From: Phallusia fumigata
Taxonomy: Eukaryota; Chordata; Ascidiacea; Phlebobranchia; Ascidiidae
Assembly: GCA_008931825.1 (NCBI GenBank)
Contig: QXVZ01015148.1
Coordinates: forward strand, 120,724-184,723
Reading direction: 5' to 3'
Length of the DNA: 64,000 nt
Under the pieces are notes generated by a model. That model ran no database searches, had not been told where the DNA came from, and saw only the letters and a program-made list of their open reading frames with translations. Made by a program: the position numbers and the translations under genes. Below are positions 51,604 through 61,452 of this stretch, one piece after another. Each line of letters begins with the position of its first letter. The stretch's first letter is position 1.

Positions 51604-54600
51604 CTGCACAGAAACAGTATTATTAGTCTATGAAGTGTGTGATTTGGATGCATTACAGTCACTGTTTGATGTTAGATATGTTATGTAGTTTGGGCAAATT
51701 GAACAAACACTTTAATTTATCATTTGAGCAAAAGTTTCTAGTCATTTACAAGTGCAGAGATTAACAAATCAACAAAACAATACAATTAGGAAAAAGCAGG
51801 TTTGGCAAATGAGGCGGGTACCTGTAAAAAATAAAATCGCCAAGACCCAGCTTGACCCCCTTATCCTCAGGTTCAGAAACTTCAGGCAAAGGTCCATGTT
51901 CTGCCCGTGCACGCTCCCTTGAATCGTTTGACGAGCGAATCTCAACCTTCAGTAAATTTGTGAGAAATTAAAAAACTATTTGAGAATATTCCTTTAGGTA
52001 GTTTTATTTAAATGAAGGCTAGGCTCGACTAAAAGCAATACAAAAACTTGTAATCTAAAGGTTCGACATTATTCTGATGGATTTTGTAGATTTTGCTGGA
52101 CCAAGCACAGATCAAAAACAGCAATACTCAGTATTGCATACCAGTTTGGTTTTGCTTATTCCTAACAGTAACATGTCCCAACAGAAGAAAACACAGACAG
52201 ACAACATAAACTACCACCTGCTACACCACAACAAAAGTACACCAAAACCAAAACTTGGACAACCTCACTGCAACTAACTGTTTGCTTGCAACATTTGCAT
52301 GACAACAACTGAAAACTGTTTCATGCGGTACGCTGATTTGCAAGCAACGAAACTGACCTGGTCTGGGTTTGGACTGACCTCATTTTCCCTGTCCTGTCTC
52401 CAGGCTACATCAAATCCTGCAGCCGAAGCATCGGTGGTTTCAGTAACATCGGATGTTGTCCGCCCCTAAAAAGATACATTTATTTAGAAGAGTGTTTTAA
52501 AAAACATTTCTATGTTTTTCAAGTTGGTCCCAGCCTTCTCGTATTAAAAAAGTTATTACAGGCCTCAATCGTTTTTTCAAAATCAAACGCCAATAACATT
52601 CTTTTACAATGTTTTTATTTGACATCACAAATCCTTGTTCGATTAATTTTGTGATAACACAAGGCAATATTGAGTTGCTGGTTGCACAAAGTGTTGCCAA
52701 CTTGTATGCATTTATACCAAATTAGAAAAATTTTTACATTTTCATAGCATTTATAAACATGAAAAGGGCCTATAACAGAACAACTGCCACATTTTAATGG
52801 CAAATAAACTTGAGCCTATAAACAAAATGTTAAAAACTTTTAGAAGTCTGCTCCTGGGCCAATTGAAACAATCTCAAGGGCTGCGGGTTAGGAAGCCTTG
52901 CAGTAACCAAAGGGCAGGAGACATGTTATATCCTATTTACAAACTTACAATTGATGTTTAACAATTCAGCAACAGCTTCTATTTCTTACCCTTTGGTTTG
53001 GTTCCTCCTGTGCCATTCCGACAGTCCACATCATACCCGATGAATAGATCAGTGCGGGAAACAAAGGTTCATTTCGTTCCTGTGCCAACTCAACTAACAT
53101 TCTTAGAGGGCCTGCAAATCATTAGCGTTGAATAAAATTACCCCTTAGTTATGTATATGTTAGCAAGATTGTGAAAACTGTGCTGTATGTTCGATGAATG
53201 TCAAATACAAACCGATCAAAATGGCAAATATTGTGTTTAGACAAGGAACAAGCTCTCCTTTGGGTATTGTGACATCATACACATATGATGTGAAACAGAT
53301 TTACATGTTTTTCACTTTTAAACAGGTAAGATTGCTTGTCAAAACTAGCCAGGTACAGGAAGTGTTTTTGAAGCTTTTGCATCGTAAATTGTTCTTAATT
53401 TAAAACCTTTGATTATCAATAAGTATAGCACATTTTGTCATATATTTTAGTGCCTGGGTCACACCAACCATAAAAAAATACCAGTGTACCTTATAGGCTA
53501 TAGTTTTTTTAAAAGAACATACGAGTTTCAGAAAGATGTAAAACAGGGTACCTGCTGGACAGAGTACTGCAATCAGATCGTAGATGGATATGAATGCCAG
53601 AATAACCCAGGCTGTCCATTCAGGAAGATATTTTATGAACACGAGAGCCATCAGGGCAGACACCACAATCAAGTACGCTTGTTGCAACAGCAGTGGTCCT
53701 GAAAAATAGTAAAAGCCCCTTATGTTAAAAGGACACTTTTTAGAGATTCTAAAAAAGGACACTTTACAAATGAATAAAACGGAAATACAAATCTGAATTT
53801 CAATCTAAAAATCACAAACACTGTTTCTGTACTAAATGTTGTTTATGGAAAGGTAAATGATATATTACTGCACACTAGGGGCCAGCAACCTTTTGTACAC
53901 AGTCTACCCCCTAACAAATTATGTTAATTGTATTCGCATTATTAAAATCTGTAAAAGACCGGTTTACATGCAATCTCTCTAGCTGATTCCTGCAGTTGCT
54001 CTGCATTTGATGATAAAAAAACACAGGTTGCTCAACCTGGCTAAAATGCACTGGAACTCAAAAACCACTTGCTACGCCATGAATAATCTTGCCACAGGTA
54101 AATCATGGCATGAGTGCCAGAGGTTGCTGACCCCTGCTGTTCACAATCTCACCTTTCCAGTGAATACAAATCATTCCCACAACACCAAAGTTCCAAAGGA
54201 CAACTGCCAGAGTGATGAAATCCATCGCAGCATTGTAAGCCCGCAGAACTTCAACCAAGTAAAGATAGGCGAAAAGAAACAGGAGAAGAAACGAAGACAA
54301 AATCAACCAACCATGGATAAACTTGTAACATCTGCATTAACACAGGAACCTAATTAGTTGGATACCATACTTATATAACAAGTTACATCCAGAATATTGG
54401 CATAAATTTACATAGACTACACACACATACATACCTGTATTTATACAGAACAACAAGGAATATCGTCATGGCAACAATAACTCCAATCATTATAAGTGAG
54501 TTGGCCACCGATTCCCAAACAACTTGTGCAGTCCCAGCATTTTCGGTGTGGAATGGAGTGTAGACAAGATATTGACCACCAGACTGGTCAGTGTAATAAG

Positions 54601-55566
54601 ACACAGACCTAGTAACGTAAAAATCTGTTATTAGCAAAACTTAAAATGTACCTATAAGTTTAACCTATTACATCACAGTGTTGTACTTATTCAATTTGCA
54701 AGTCATACTAAGAATTAACTGTATTTTAAATCGCTGGTATCAATCAATTTTGTCCAACCCAATCAAGTTGTCATTTGCACTATTAGCTTCTACACTAAGA
54801 TTTCCAGTTTATCAGGCCCTTGCTGTGGTGATTGTTCTATCACCGGCCTGCTTTTTACCATTGTGTCCACATAATTTTTTTGGTGTGTAAAATTAAATTA
54901 GACACAATATCATTAAATGCAAAAGCATACACCAACACAAATAAAAAAGCAATTAAAAAGTGACTTACGATATGGTAGCCACGACCACAACCATACATAA
55001 AGTAACAGGAATGAACAGTGAAATGACTGTGCTTGCCCCATATCTTAGTTCTTCTTCTTCAGTTTCTGAATTCAAATCAATATATGAAAAGTGGTCCTAC
55101 AGTATCATACACAGTAAACATGGTTTAATTAAAGTTCGATTTTAGGAATATTGGTGGAATAGAATTTGAGGAATACTGATTCCACAGAATAGTAGGATAT
55201 GACCATAGTTTGGAGCGAAAAAATGTTTACCAGAATCAGTTCGTTGTCGTTGCCCTGCTCTTGTTTGAGGGCGAGAGGGAGACTCAGCATTACTGTGGAA
55301 AAATAAAACAATAATGTTATTTACCTTGAAGTCACAAAAATCAATCGGGCCACAAAATCCCGTCCAAGTTTTAATTCTCACAACTCTAAACAGTACACAA
55401 ATTGGTCATACTTTATTTCGTACCTAACCTTTTTATTACTTTCTTGATATGTTATAACTTACGAAGTATTACGCGTCACGGCGTTTGGAAGCCCGGAATC
55501 AGCCATTCTTCGTTGGTTTTCCAGCAAGCTTCTGCGCTCAGTCAGTGACTCGTTTGACGAATTCAT
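51436..55566 (-). CDS. PSEN: Presenilin, catalytic subunit of gamma-secretase (C-terminal end not in visible sequence)
   Basis: Aspartyl protease of ER/Golgi/plasma-membrane gamma-secretase, cutting Notch, APP-like and other transmembrane stubs within the bilayer. Seen: ten minus-strand exons whose phases all join, giving 428 residues; vertebrate presenilins have 448-467, so only about 20 C-terminal residues are missing. Nine hydrophobic segments are expected and eight or so are visible. Key motifs: catalytic Asp in SIYDLIAVL (Asp246), the second catalytic Asp in the GLGD motif (Asp368), the PALP motif (414-417), the endoproteolysis region YSSGMMW, and near-identical blocks such as [16 protein letters not shown] and WNTTIACF. 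The N-terminus is hydrophilic, with an acidic EEEEL before the first membrane segment as in vertebrates. The start ATG is preceded by an in-frame TAA. The gene is convergent with FRS2 and head-to-head with an unidentified gene. PSEN1 versus PSEN2 cannot be assigned; invertebrate chordates usually have one. Confidence 0.95.
51822..51946 (-). CDS. PSEN: Presenilin exon 9 (loop end, GLGD catalytic motif)
   Basis: Encodes [17 protein letters not shown], an acidic stretch, then [11 protein letters not shown] with the second catalytic Asp. The donor AG|GTACC is secure; the acceptor at tactgaag is weak and chosen because it gives phase 0, so the 5' border of the exon could be off. Confidence 0.88.
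52358..52465 (-). CDS. PSEN: Presenilin exon 8 (cytosolic loop, two tandem donors)
   Basis: Variable large cytosolic loop. The [11 protein letters not shown] stretch resembles the vertebrate EEWEAQRDS region. Two identical donor motifs, GAG|GTCAGT (exon end 52379) and CAG|GTCAGT (exon end 52358), lie 21 nt apart and both keep phase 0, so the exon may vary by seven residues (VSPNPDQ). Acceptor cttttag. Confidence 0.85.
52990..53111 (-). CDS. PSEN: Presenilin exon 7 (endoproteolysis region)
   Basis: Encodes [20 protein letters not shown] then [16 protein letters not shown]. This corresponds to human exon 9, the segment that is cleaved when the zymogen matures; the Met of the human Thr-Met cleavage area is kept while Thr is replaced by Gly. 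Acceptor atttgcag, donor AGG|GTAAG. Confidence 0.94.
53552..53698 (-). CDS. PSEN: Presenilin exon 6 (TM5-TM6, first catalytic Asp)
   Basis: Encodes [28 protein letters not shown] and [13 protein letters not shown]. The Asp of the YD motif is one of the two catalytic aspartates. Acceptor atttttcag, donor G|GTACCC. Confidence 0.96.
54153..54331 (-). CDS. PSEN: Presenilin exon 5 (TM3-TM4)
   Basis: Starts with [10 protein letters not shown] after a taatgcag acceptor and ends WKG split at G|GTGAGA. Contains YNAAMDFIT and WNFGVVGM, hallmarks of presenilin TM3-TM4. Confidence 0.95.
54435..54608 (-). CDS. PSEN: Presenilin exon 4 (luminal loop 1 and TM2)
   Basis: Encodes SVSYYT...YTPFHTEN, the luminal loop, then TM2 ending FLVVLYKY, matching the vertebrate SVSFYT...YTPF...LLVVLYKYR. 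Acceptor gttactag, donor AG|GTATGT. Confidence 0.94.
54969..55065 (-). CDS. PSEN: Presenilin exon 3 (acidic stretch and TM1)
   Basis: Encodes [10 protein letters not shown] then the first membrane segment with [13 protein letters not shown], nearly the same as vertebrate presenilin (YGA...[13 protein letters not shown]). Acceptor gaattcag, donor TC|GTAAGT. Confidence 0.93.
55231..55292 (-). CDS. PSEN: Presenilin exon 2 (N-terminal Arg/Gln/Ser linker)
   Basis: A 62-nt exon between acceptor tttccacag and donor G|GTAAAC. Encodes [20 protein letters not shown], polar and cytosolic. Both junctions split codons that rejoin in frame (Ser before, Glu after). Confidence 0.85.
55463..55566 (-). CDS. 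PSEN: Presenilin exon 1 (start codon, hydrophilic N-terminus)
   Basis: ATG at 55566-55564 (minus) opens [12 protein letters not shown]; the codon four triplets upstream is an in-frame TAA, so this is the most upstream possible start. A second Met lies at residue 21. The donor is TC|GTAAGT. Poorly conserved, as is usual for presenilin N-termini. Confidence 0.85.
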
Positions 55567-56024
55567 CCACCACGGTTACAATTAGTCCAAGCCGCCTAAG
55601 GTTGTTTATTTTTACAGACACTAGACACTGATGACGTCACGAACGGATATATTTCTCACTACTGAGCATTTTGGGCGAGTACCATAAAGGTGTTTACCAA
55701 AAAAAAACATATAACATAACTGAACGTAGAATTTTGTACTTTAAAAATTGAAAAAAAAGCTTTTATTTAATATCACACATACACAAAAAAGATAGTGGCT
55801 GTTAAATCGTCTCTTGTGACCAAAAAACGTTGTTTTCTTTGTATTTTCTTCCTCCACAAAATTATTGGTTTCTTTACATTGGGGATGGCTTCAATAAAAA
55901 CAGATTTTCCATGGTAATAAAATTTACCTAAATGTCGAATGGGGTATAGTTGATGTAAAACAATGACAAGAATTACATTTCCAATTTATCTCCCCATACA
56001 TTTTTTCAAACACAGTTGTCACGC
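55567..56024. promoter_or_regulatory. Putative bidirectional promoter between presenilin and the 56-kb gene
   Basis: A stretch of about 460 bases separates the presenilin start codon (minus) from the first ATG of a plus-strand open exon. It contains a perfect CRE-like TGACGTCA at 55632-55639, 66 bp upstream of the presenilin ATG, in a CpG-containing patch. The rest is A/T-rich with no clear TATA box. Promoter function is inferred from position. Confidence 0.4.
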
Positions 56025-59000
56025 ATGACAAGTTTGACTACGTCACAACCAATTAACCTTGGAATTTCGACGTTTCTTGATTTCGGTCCATTTGAGTGCA
56101 GCATTGGTGGCGTGCGGATGCAAGAAGTTGGTTTGCTACGAGGTAAATGGCTTTCTTTATTAGTTGGAAATTATTTGAATTTCATGATTAGTGTGTGATA
56201 AAGTTTTTAAATTTAGAAAGCAAATTCAAGTCGCCCCATTAAACGGAAAAGTTTAATAATTTTTTAGGAGTTTTTGCATTTAAATTAGTTTAAAGTTGAT
56301 ATTTTTTCGGCAGACACTCTGTCATCAAATCTATGCCCACAAGCATAGTCTGATACGTTCTTCAGGAGGTCGCAACCACCTTGCATGGTAAGTCTTTGTC
56401 AAAATATAACGCAATCAACGATGTACGAACATCGTGATGTAGATAATAGGCCCAAAAATATTTCCTCTTAATGCGTTTTTTCTCTAGTGTTGCATTTAGT
56501 TTCTGACAATAATTTTTTTGCGTACAACAGTTTAAATTAGCTGCAACAGCCAAAGACAATAAATAACAGCCGTAGTATTTGTACGTAAGGTCAGTTTCAT
56601 CAACGTTGATTGATTTGCCGCGCAGGGAAAATGGCGCGGCTTAGTAAATGAAGCAAGTTTAATAATTTTTGCTTTTGTCTTCAGATCAAATGGTTACTTC
56701 TACACTACTGAGCGTTTGTTGATCAACTACAAAACAGAGGAAGACGAAGCCAGGTAAAATATTTAATAGAATTAGTTCATTTAGATATTTTGTCCAACTG
56801 CAATTAAAGATAAAACGAACATAATATCAATCGAAAATGAGTAAAATAACCAATAACTGCGCGGTAAAAGACATAACATTTAATAGCATTTTGTGCCCTT
56901 CAATCTTGCAAGTTGTTAAATCTGTAAATCTTTTACTGCTCCATGTCAAAAATTTTGAAACAAGCATGTCATACAATTGTGTGAAAAATGTAAGCATAAC
57001 CAAAAACGATTTAAAAGTAATTTGCGTTTGGGTTTTATTTCCTTACGATACAACGACTATAGAAAAACAGCTCATTATTGCACTGATAGGTATATTAGCG
57101 TTACGTTTATAATAACTTAGTTTTTGTAGTGACCATGACACGTATGTGTTTAAATCCAGTTTAGCTGTTACTTAAATTGACATTTTTTTCATAGGTGTTC
57201 TTTTCACCAATCATCCCACCCAAGTATCAATGCTTCATCACTGGAATTCGTCGGAAATTCACTTCCAACGTTTAAAACTTGTTAGTAACCCGAGTCTGTC
57301 GTGCGTCAACCGGGATGGCGGAATTGTTTAGGCCTAACTTAGGCTAACTGGCGCTAGGGTGAGTGGCTTTTTGACTTTATCCTTTCTTGACTACGTCAAC
57401 AGAGGATAGAGGCAGGCCCAAGTCAGGAGTGCTCCTAATGACAGCTAGTTGGCGCTAGGGCTAGAATTACAGTGGCACTCGATAACTAGGGTTTAGGTTA
57501 GTTAACATAGGTGGGGTACGTTTGGGATTCGCGCGCCACGTAGGGTCACTACTTAGACCGTCTTTTAGATAGGTGTGGCGCGTTGCTAATGGCTTTAGAT
57601 TAAAATAGGCTGCGCATAGAAACACGGCCTGGCCACAGCCTTCCACCGCATTGCACTGGGCGCGGTGCGGACGGGACCTAGTAGGGACACCGCTACTTCC
57701 AACGGCCTTAAGTCCGAGGGGCCGGCTTTGCATTTCGCCCGAAAAGTTCCGTGAGCCACCCTGGTAGGGACCCAATGTAAGGATTAACTTGCCCACCCCT
57801 GCGTTTGCGTAAAACATTCTGGGTCATTGCGGGGGGACTCGATGGGCCAGGGACAGTGGTGCGATGTTGTTGAGTTATACGCCCTAAAACATCACTGTTC
57901 CTTAAACAAACGGTTGCGCTTATATTAACTGTAACATTAGGGATGGTTTTTGGTGTCGAGTTTTGACCAGCTTTATACGTCCTGTGCTTGTACATCCGGG
58001 TCTTTGCCTCTTCCCTAAGAAGTGGCTGAAACTTGGATATCAAGCATTGAGACGATAAAAATCACGGAATTGCAAATTGTTATTTAATGTAAAATCTGTA
58101 ACACTGCAGGAATTTCAATTAAAAATTCCTTGTGGTTTTACTTATAATACTATTATTCCCGATCGCTGGTCAAGCTCATTTTGTGGTAATTGTGGATTTA
58201 GGCTAACTTACCTTTACTTCCGATTCCGCAATCCCTGGTTGACTCGGCTGCCTTTCATTGACGGGTATTGTTGCCTAACTTTGCCTGGATATGTTGGGTG
58301 GTTGAAAAACACGGCAGACTCACTTTCTACATTTCCTAGGCTATGATGCGGCGGTTGTAAGCAGGTGCAGTCAGTCAGTCAGTCAGTTTGATGAGGCAAG
58401 CTTCGTTTGTTGTTGTGTGTTTTTACGTCGGCCGCGCAGGGACGATGGCGGTTCCACTTTGTACTTTACAGATAATAACGCTGTGAAATCGAAGCAGACG
58501 AACTTTCATGTAAAGCCTTTTTATAATTTTTATCCATATAATTGCGCTGTGGGCAGCGAAGAAGATGAACGTATACAGCTTTTCAACGTTTAATATTCTT
58601 TGCTTTTCTAATCTCGGAATAATTGTCGAAAAGGAAAAAGATACCAACGTATCGAATTAGTTTTATGTCTAAATTGTGTGTGTTTTCTGTCGTTTTCACT
58701 TTTTCATCAACAGAATCGTCTGAACTCTCTTTTCTGTCCTTTTATTTCCGTGTTAATTAGACCAGTTCTTGGGGGGGTGTTGTGCCTTATTACTTCAGCC
58801 GTCAGGATTTTTATGCTTTGTGTTTGTTTATTGCTCGATCTAACTCGCACGCTTAACCATGTGGACCGCCATCGTCAGTTTTTAGATTCTGAAATCATCG
58901 CAGTTATGACAGGAGTCAGTTGTGTAGTTGATGTCAGGTGTTCAGTGTTTTCGTAAAATAGTTATATAGGCTAAACCTTTTTAATTCGTGAAATATGACG

Positions 59001-61452
59001 GTTTGTAATTTTACCATTGTTTATTTTATTCGTGTTTTTATTTTACAGGCTTTGAATTCCCAAATATTGCCAATTGAATGATGATCCAAATCTAAATTTT
59101 TCAATTCAGGTAATTTTTAAACTGACGTTTTCTTAACTTGCGTTTTTTCTTTCGTTTGTAGGGTTTCTTGTTTCTACAGGTTTTCCTTTTTTACACAGGT
59201 TTCCCTATTTCCACAGGTTTTATTTTTTCCACAGGTTTCCCTATTTCCACAGGTTTTATTTTTTCCACAGGTTTCCCTAATTAAACAGGTTTCCTTATTT
59301 CCACAGGCTTCTCTTTTTCCACAGGTTTCTCTTTTTCCACAGGTTTCTTTCTTTCCACAGGCTTCCCTAATTATACAGGTTTTCTTGCTTTCACAGGTGC
59401 CCTTATTCTCACAGGTTTTATTTGTTTTCACAAGTTTTCTTGTTTCCGCAGGTTTTCTTTATTTTGCAGGGTTTCATTTTTTCACAGGTTGTAGGGTATT
59501 TTTTACTATTTCCACAGGTTGTAGGGGTAATTTTTACATTTTCCACAGGTTGTAGGGGTAATTTTTACATTTTCCACAGGTTGTAGGGGTAATTTTTACT
59601 GTTTCCACAGGTTGTAGGGGTAATTTTCACTGTTTTCACAGGTTGTAGGGTAATTTTTTATGTTTCCTCACGTTTTAGGGACAAGTTTTTACTGTTTCCA
59701 CAGGTTGTAGGGGTAATTTTCACTTTTTTCACAGGTTGTAGGATATTTTTTACTATTTCCACAGGTTCTAGGTGTAATTTTCACTGTTTTCACAGGTTGT
59801 AGGGTAATTTTTTATGTTTCCTCAGGTTTTAGGGACAAGTTTTTAATGTTTCCACAGGTTGTAGGTGTAATTTTCACTGTTTTCACAGGTTGTAGGGTAA
59901 TTTTTATGTTTCCTCAGGTTTTAGGGACAAGTTTTTACTGTTTCCACAGGTTGTATGGTATTTTCCCTCTTTTTTGCAAGAATGTTGTGGCACGTTACGA
60001 GGTACTATTGCAGACGCTTTGGTATTTAATTGGTTTTGTTTGTAAGGTCACATGTTTGTACCGTGCAGCAACGGGTACACTTTGGCTACAAATTTGCCCT
60101 TAACAATTATCGCTGTTGATATAGATAGGAGAGCAACTCAGCTTTGCTGTAGGAAAAGTTTTTATCACATAATGAAACTGTTACCGCCAGTTACAATGTC
60201 AAACAAACGTAGGCTCGCATATAAGTAATAAACAACTGCAGCAACCACGGTTTACTACTTGATATTGTCAATAACATTCAATAAGCGTACAATGAGTTTG
60301 TTTGATATTTGTTTGAAATATATAATCGTTTCTCTTATTGTCAGTAACCATTCCCCAGTTTTGAACGATTACAATTTTTTTGTATGTAACTGTACGCTTC
60401 CCAATCGCTTCCGCAGTCCCAGGCATGCAGTTTGGTGACGTGGTACGGCCGTTGTCCTTAGGCAATCTTATTTTAAACACTACATGTTAATAACTGTTTC
60501 TTTACTGTTGTTTTGTTTTCTTCAGTTATTGCATGATTTCTGCGTACAGCCATCCCCTAAATTTGCCGCAACGTTGGAACACTGAACACACCAGCGCAGA
60601 GGATTTCGGAAAAGCAGCATTCTACAAATGTAAGTTTCAAACAGTTCTTTCCGTTTTTCTCACCAATCCAGCACGAACATACAAACGATAAACTCCATCC
60701 CTATAAGGCAAGCATTTCAACAAAGCTATACCGGGCCGTTTTTAGATGGTCTGATGATCTGGTTTATTAACAAAACGATTTTTGTTAAAAATGTTTTCAC
60801 TTTCACACCTAACACGCCTGTTACGCTATTCAAAACAAAATAAAACAATTTGACTGGGTAAAAAATAAAAACACGGTTAAAGTTTGGCTCTGGGAAAGTG
60901 CAATTGCGTTTAATCCGGTATCAGCCGTTTGCTGGAGTCGTTTCACAATTTGTGACTTGATCTATAACGTTCTACCGCTAAAATCAAGTAACGTGCCCAC
61001 GTAGAACTATTGTTTCGTTTCCAATAAAGTGTGAAAAATTATGCATTCGCCTTTGTACTTTGCCTGATTCGATTCCTATTTCTTGCAGAGCTGTTGCTGT
61101 CAAGAGAAGACGTCGCGCACGAGGCAACACATTGCTGCAAGCTGATTCTTTCTTGTCGGCGATGTTTGTTAAGATCAAGTGCACAGCCAGCGAACATCGC
61201 TTCCCCATTGTCATGGTCACGAAGTTTTTATGACTCCGCGTCTGTTCTGTCATGCCACACTCGTATAGCACAAGGACGGTCAAGCCCAAAGTGTGCAAGG
61301 ATTATCAAAAGCACTTCCCCTATGCTCCCAACCTGCTCGTTCTGGTCCTGGCAAAATTTGACAGACTGCACCCGTATGGTTTACTTGAAGGTTTTGGTGC
61401 AGTTCTGGTGAAGCGGGGCGAACTCGCTTTCGCTCAAATTTCTCTATCTTGA
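56025..61452 (+). CDS. Unidentified multi-exon gene, incomplete or possibly broken model
   Basis: Not recognised. Open segments bounded by plausible splice sites: 56025-56142 (ATG; MTSLTTSQPINLGIS..., donor G|GTAAAT), 56314-56387 (contains HKHSLIRSSGGRNHLA), 56685-56753 (SNGYFYTTERLLINYKTEED), 57195-57280 or to a TAG at 57285 (CSFHQSSHPS...), 60526-60629 (CMISAYSHPLNLPQRW...), and 61091-61233 (ADSFLSAMFVKIKC...). Joins that work: the third to fourth (AG|G, CxC) and the fifth to sixth if the second of two adjacent AGs is used. Joins that fail: the second to third creates TGA at the junction, and the fourth to fifth is out of phase. After the TGA at 61231 the same frame stays open for 72 more codons to 61452. 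It could be one gene with unfound exons, two genes, or a decayed gene. Confidence 0.35.
56685..56753 (+). CDS. Candidate exon of the unidentified gene
   Basis: Acceptor gcttttgtcttcag and donor AG|GTAAAA. Only one of three frames is open: 22 codons reading SNGYFYTTERLLINYKTEED. Joins cleanly to the exon at 57195. Confidence 0.4.
57195..57285 (+). CDS. Candidate exon of the unidentified gene
   Basis: Starts after catttttttcatag. Encodes CSFHQSSHPSINASSLEFVG and a few more residues. It either ends at the donor T|GTTAGT (57280) or terminates the protein at the TAG formed by that same sequence (57283-57285). Confidence 0.35.
57286..59157. other. Intron-like or intergenic DNA with a GC-richer insert
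   Basis: 57.34-58.05 kb is less AT-rich than its flanks, has two overlapping minus-strand ORFs (57467-57817 and 57708-58043) and internally repeated GGCGCTAGGG motifs, which suggests an inserted repeat of unknown family. The rest shows only the CAGT repeat. Confidence 0.3.
58368..58387. repeat. CAGT microsatellite
   Basis: About five tandem CAGT units. Short simple repeat with no visible function. Confidence 0.85.
59158..59480. repeat. Minisatellite A, 18-bp unit
   Basis: At least fifteen copies of an 18-bp unit of the form CACAGGTTTCCCTATTTC, with variation in the T-rich half. On the minus strand it is open and would read as a Lys/Glu-Thr-Cys-Gly hexapeptide repeat, which I regard as a by-product. 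Each unit carries a pyrimidine tract followed by CACAG|GT, a splice-acceptor-like motif. Confidence 0.9.
59481..59970. repeat. Minisatellite B, about 31-bp unit
   Basis: Directly continues minisatellite A. Units begin with CCACAGGTTGTAGGGGTAAT and end TTTACTGTTTC; a diverged variant (CTCAGGTTTTAGGGACAAG) alternates with it in the right half, a higher-order pattern. The shared CACAGGTT core suggests array B arose from array A by a change of unit length. Confidence 0.9.
60526..60629 (+). CDS. Candidate exon of the unidentified gene
   Basis: Acceptor gttttcttcag, donor T|GTAAGT, one open frame of 34 codons containing ISAYSHPLNLPQRWNTEH and EDFGKAAFYK. The composition looks coding and the splice sites are strong, but no family is recognised. 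Confidence 0.45.
61091..61233 (+). CDS. Candidate exon with in-frame TGA, open frame continues to 61452
   Basis: Acceptor is a double AG (tcttgcagag). Using the second AG avoids a stop at the junction and gives SVAVKRRRRARG then DSFLSAMFVKIKC and FPIVMVTKFL before TGA. The same frame then runs 72 codons (including YQKHFPYAPNLLVLVLAKFD) to a second TGA. Either the gene ends at 61233, the TGA is an assembly or allelic change, or the stretch is decayed. Confidence 0.35.

Noticed and set aside
59174-59431. Minus-strand 85-codon ORF with a Cys-rich hexapeptide repeat
   Set aside because: It is the translation of an 18-bp minisatellite; unit length divisible by three keeps any frame open, and there is no start context or flanking coding signal.
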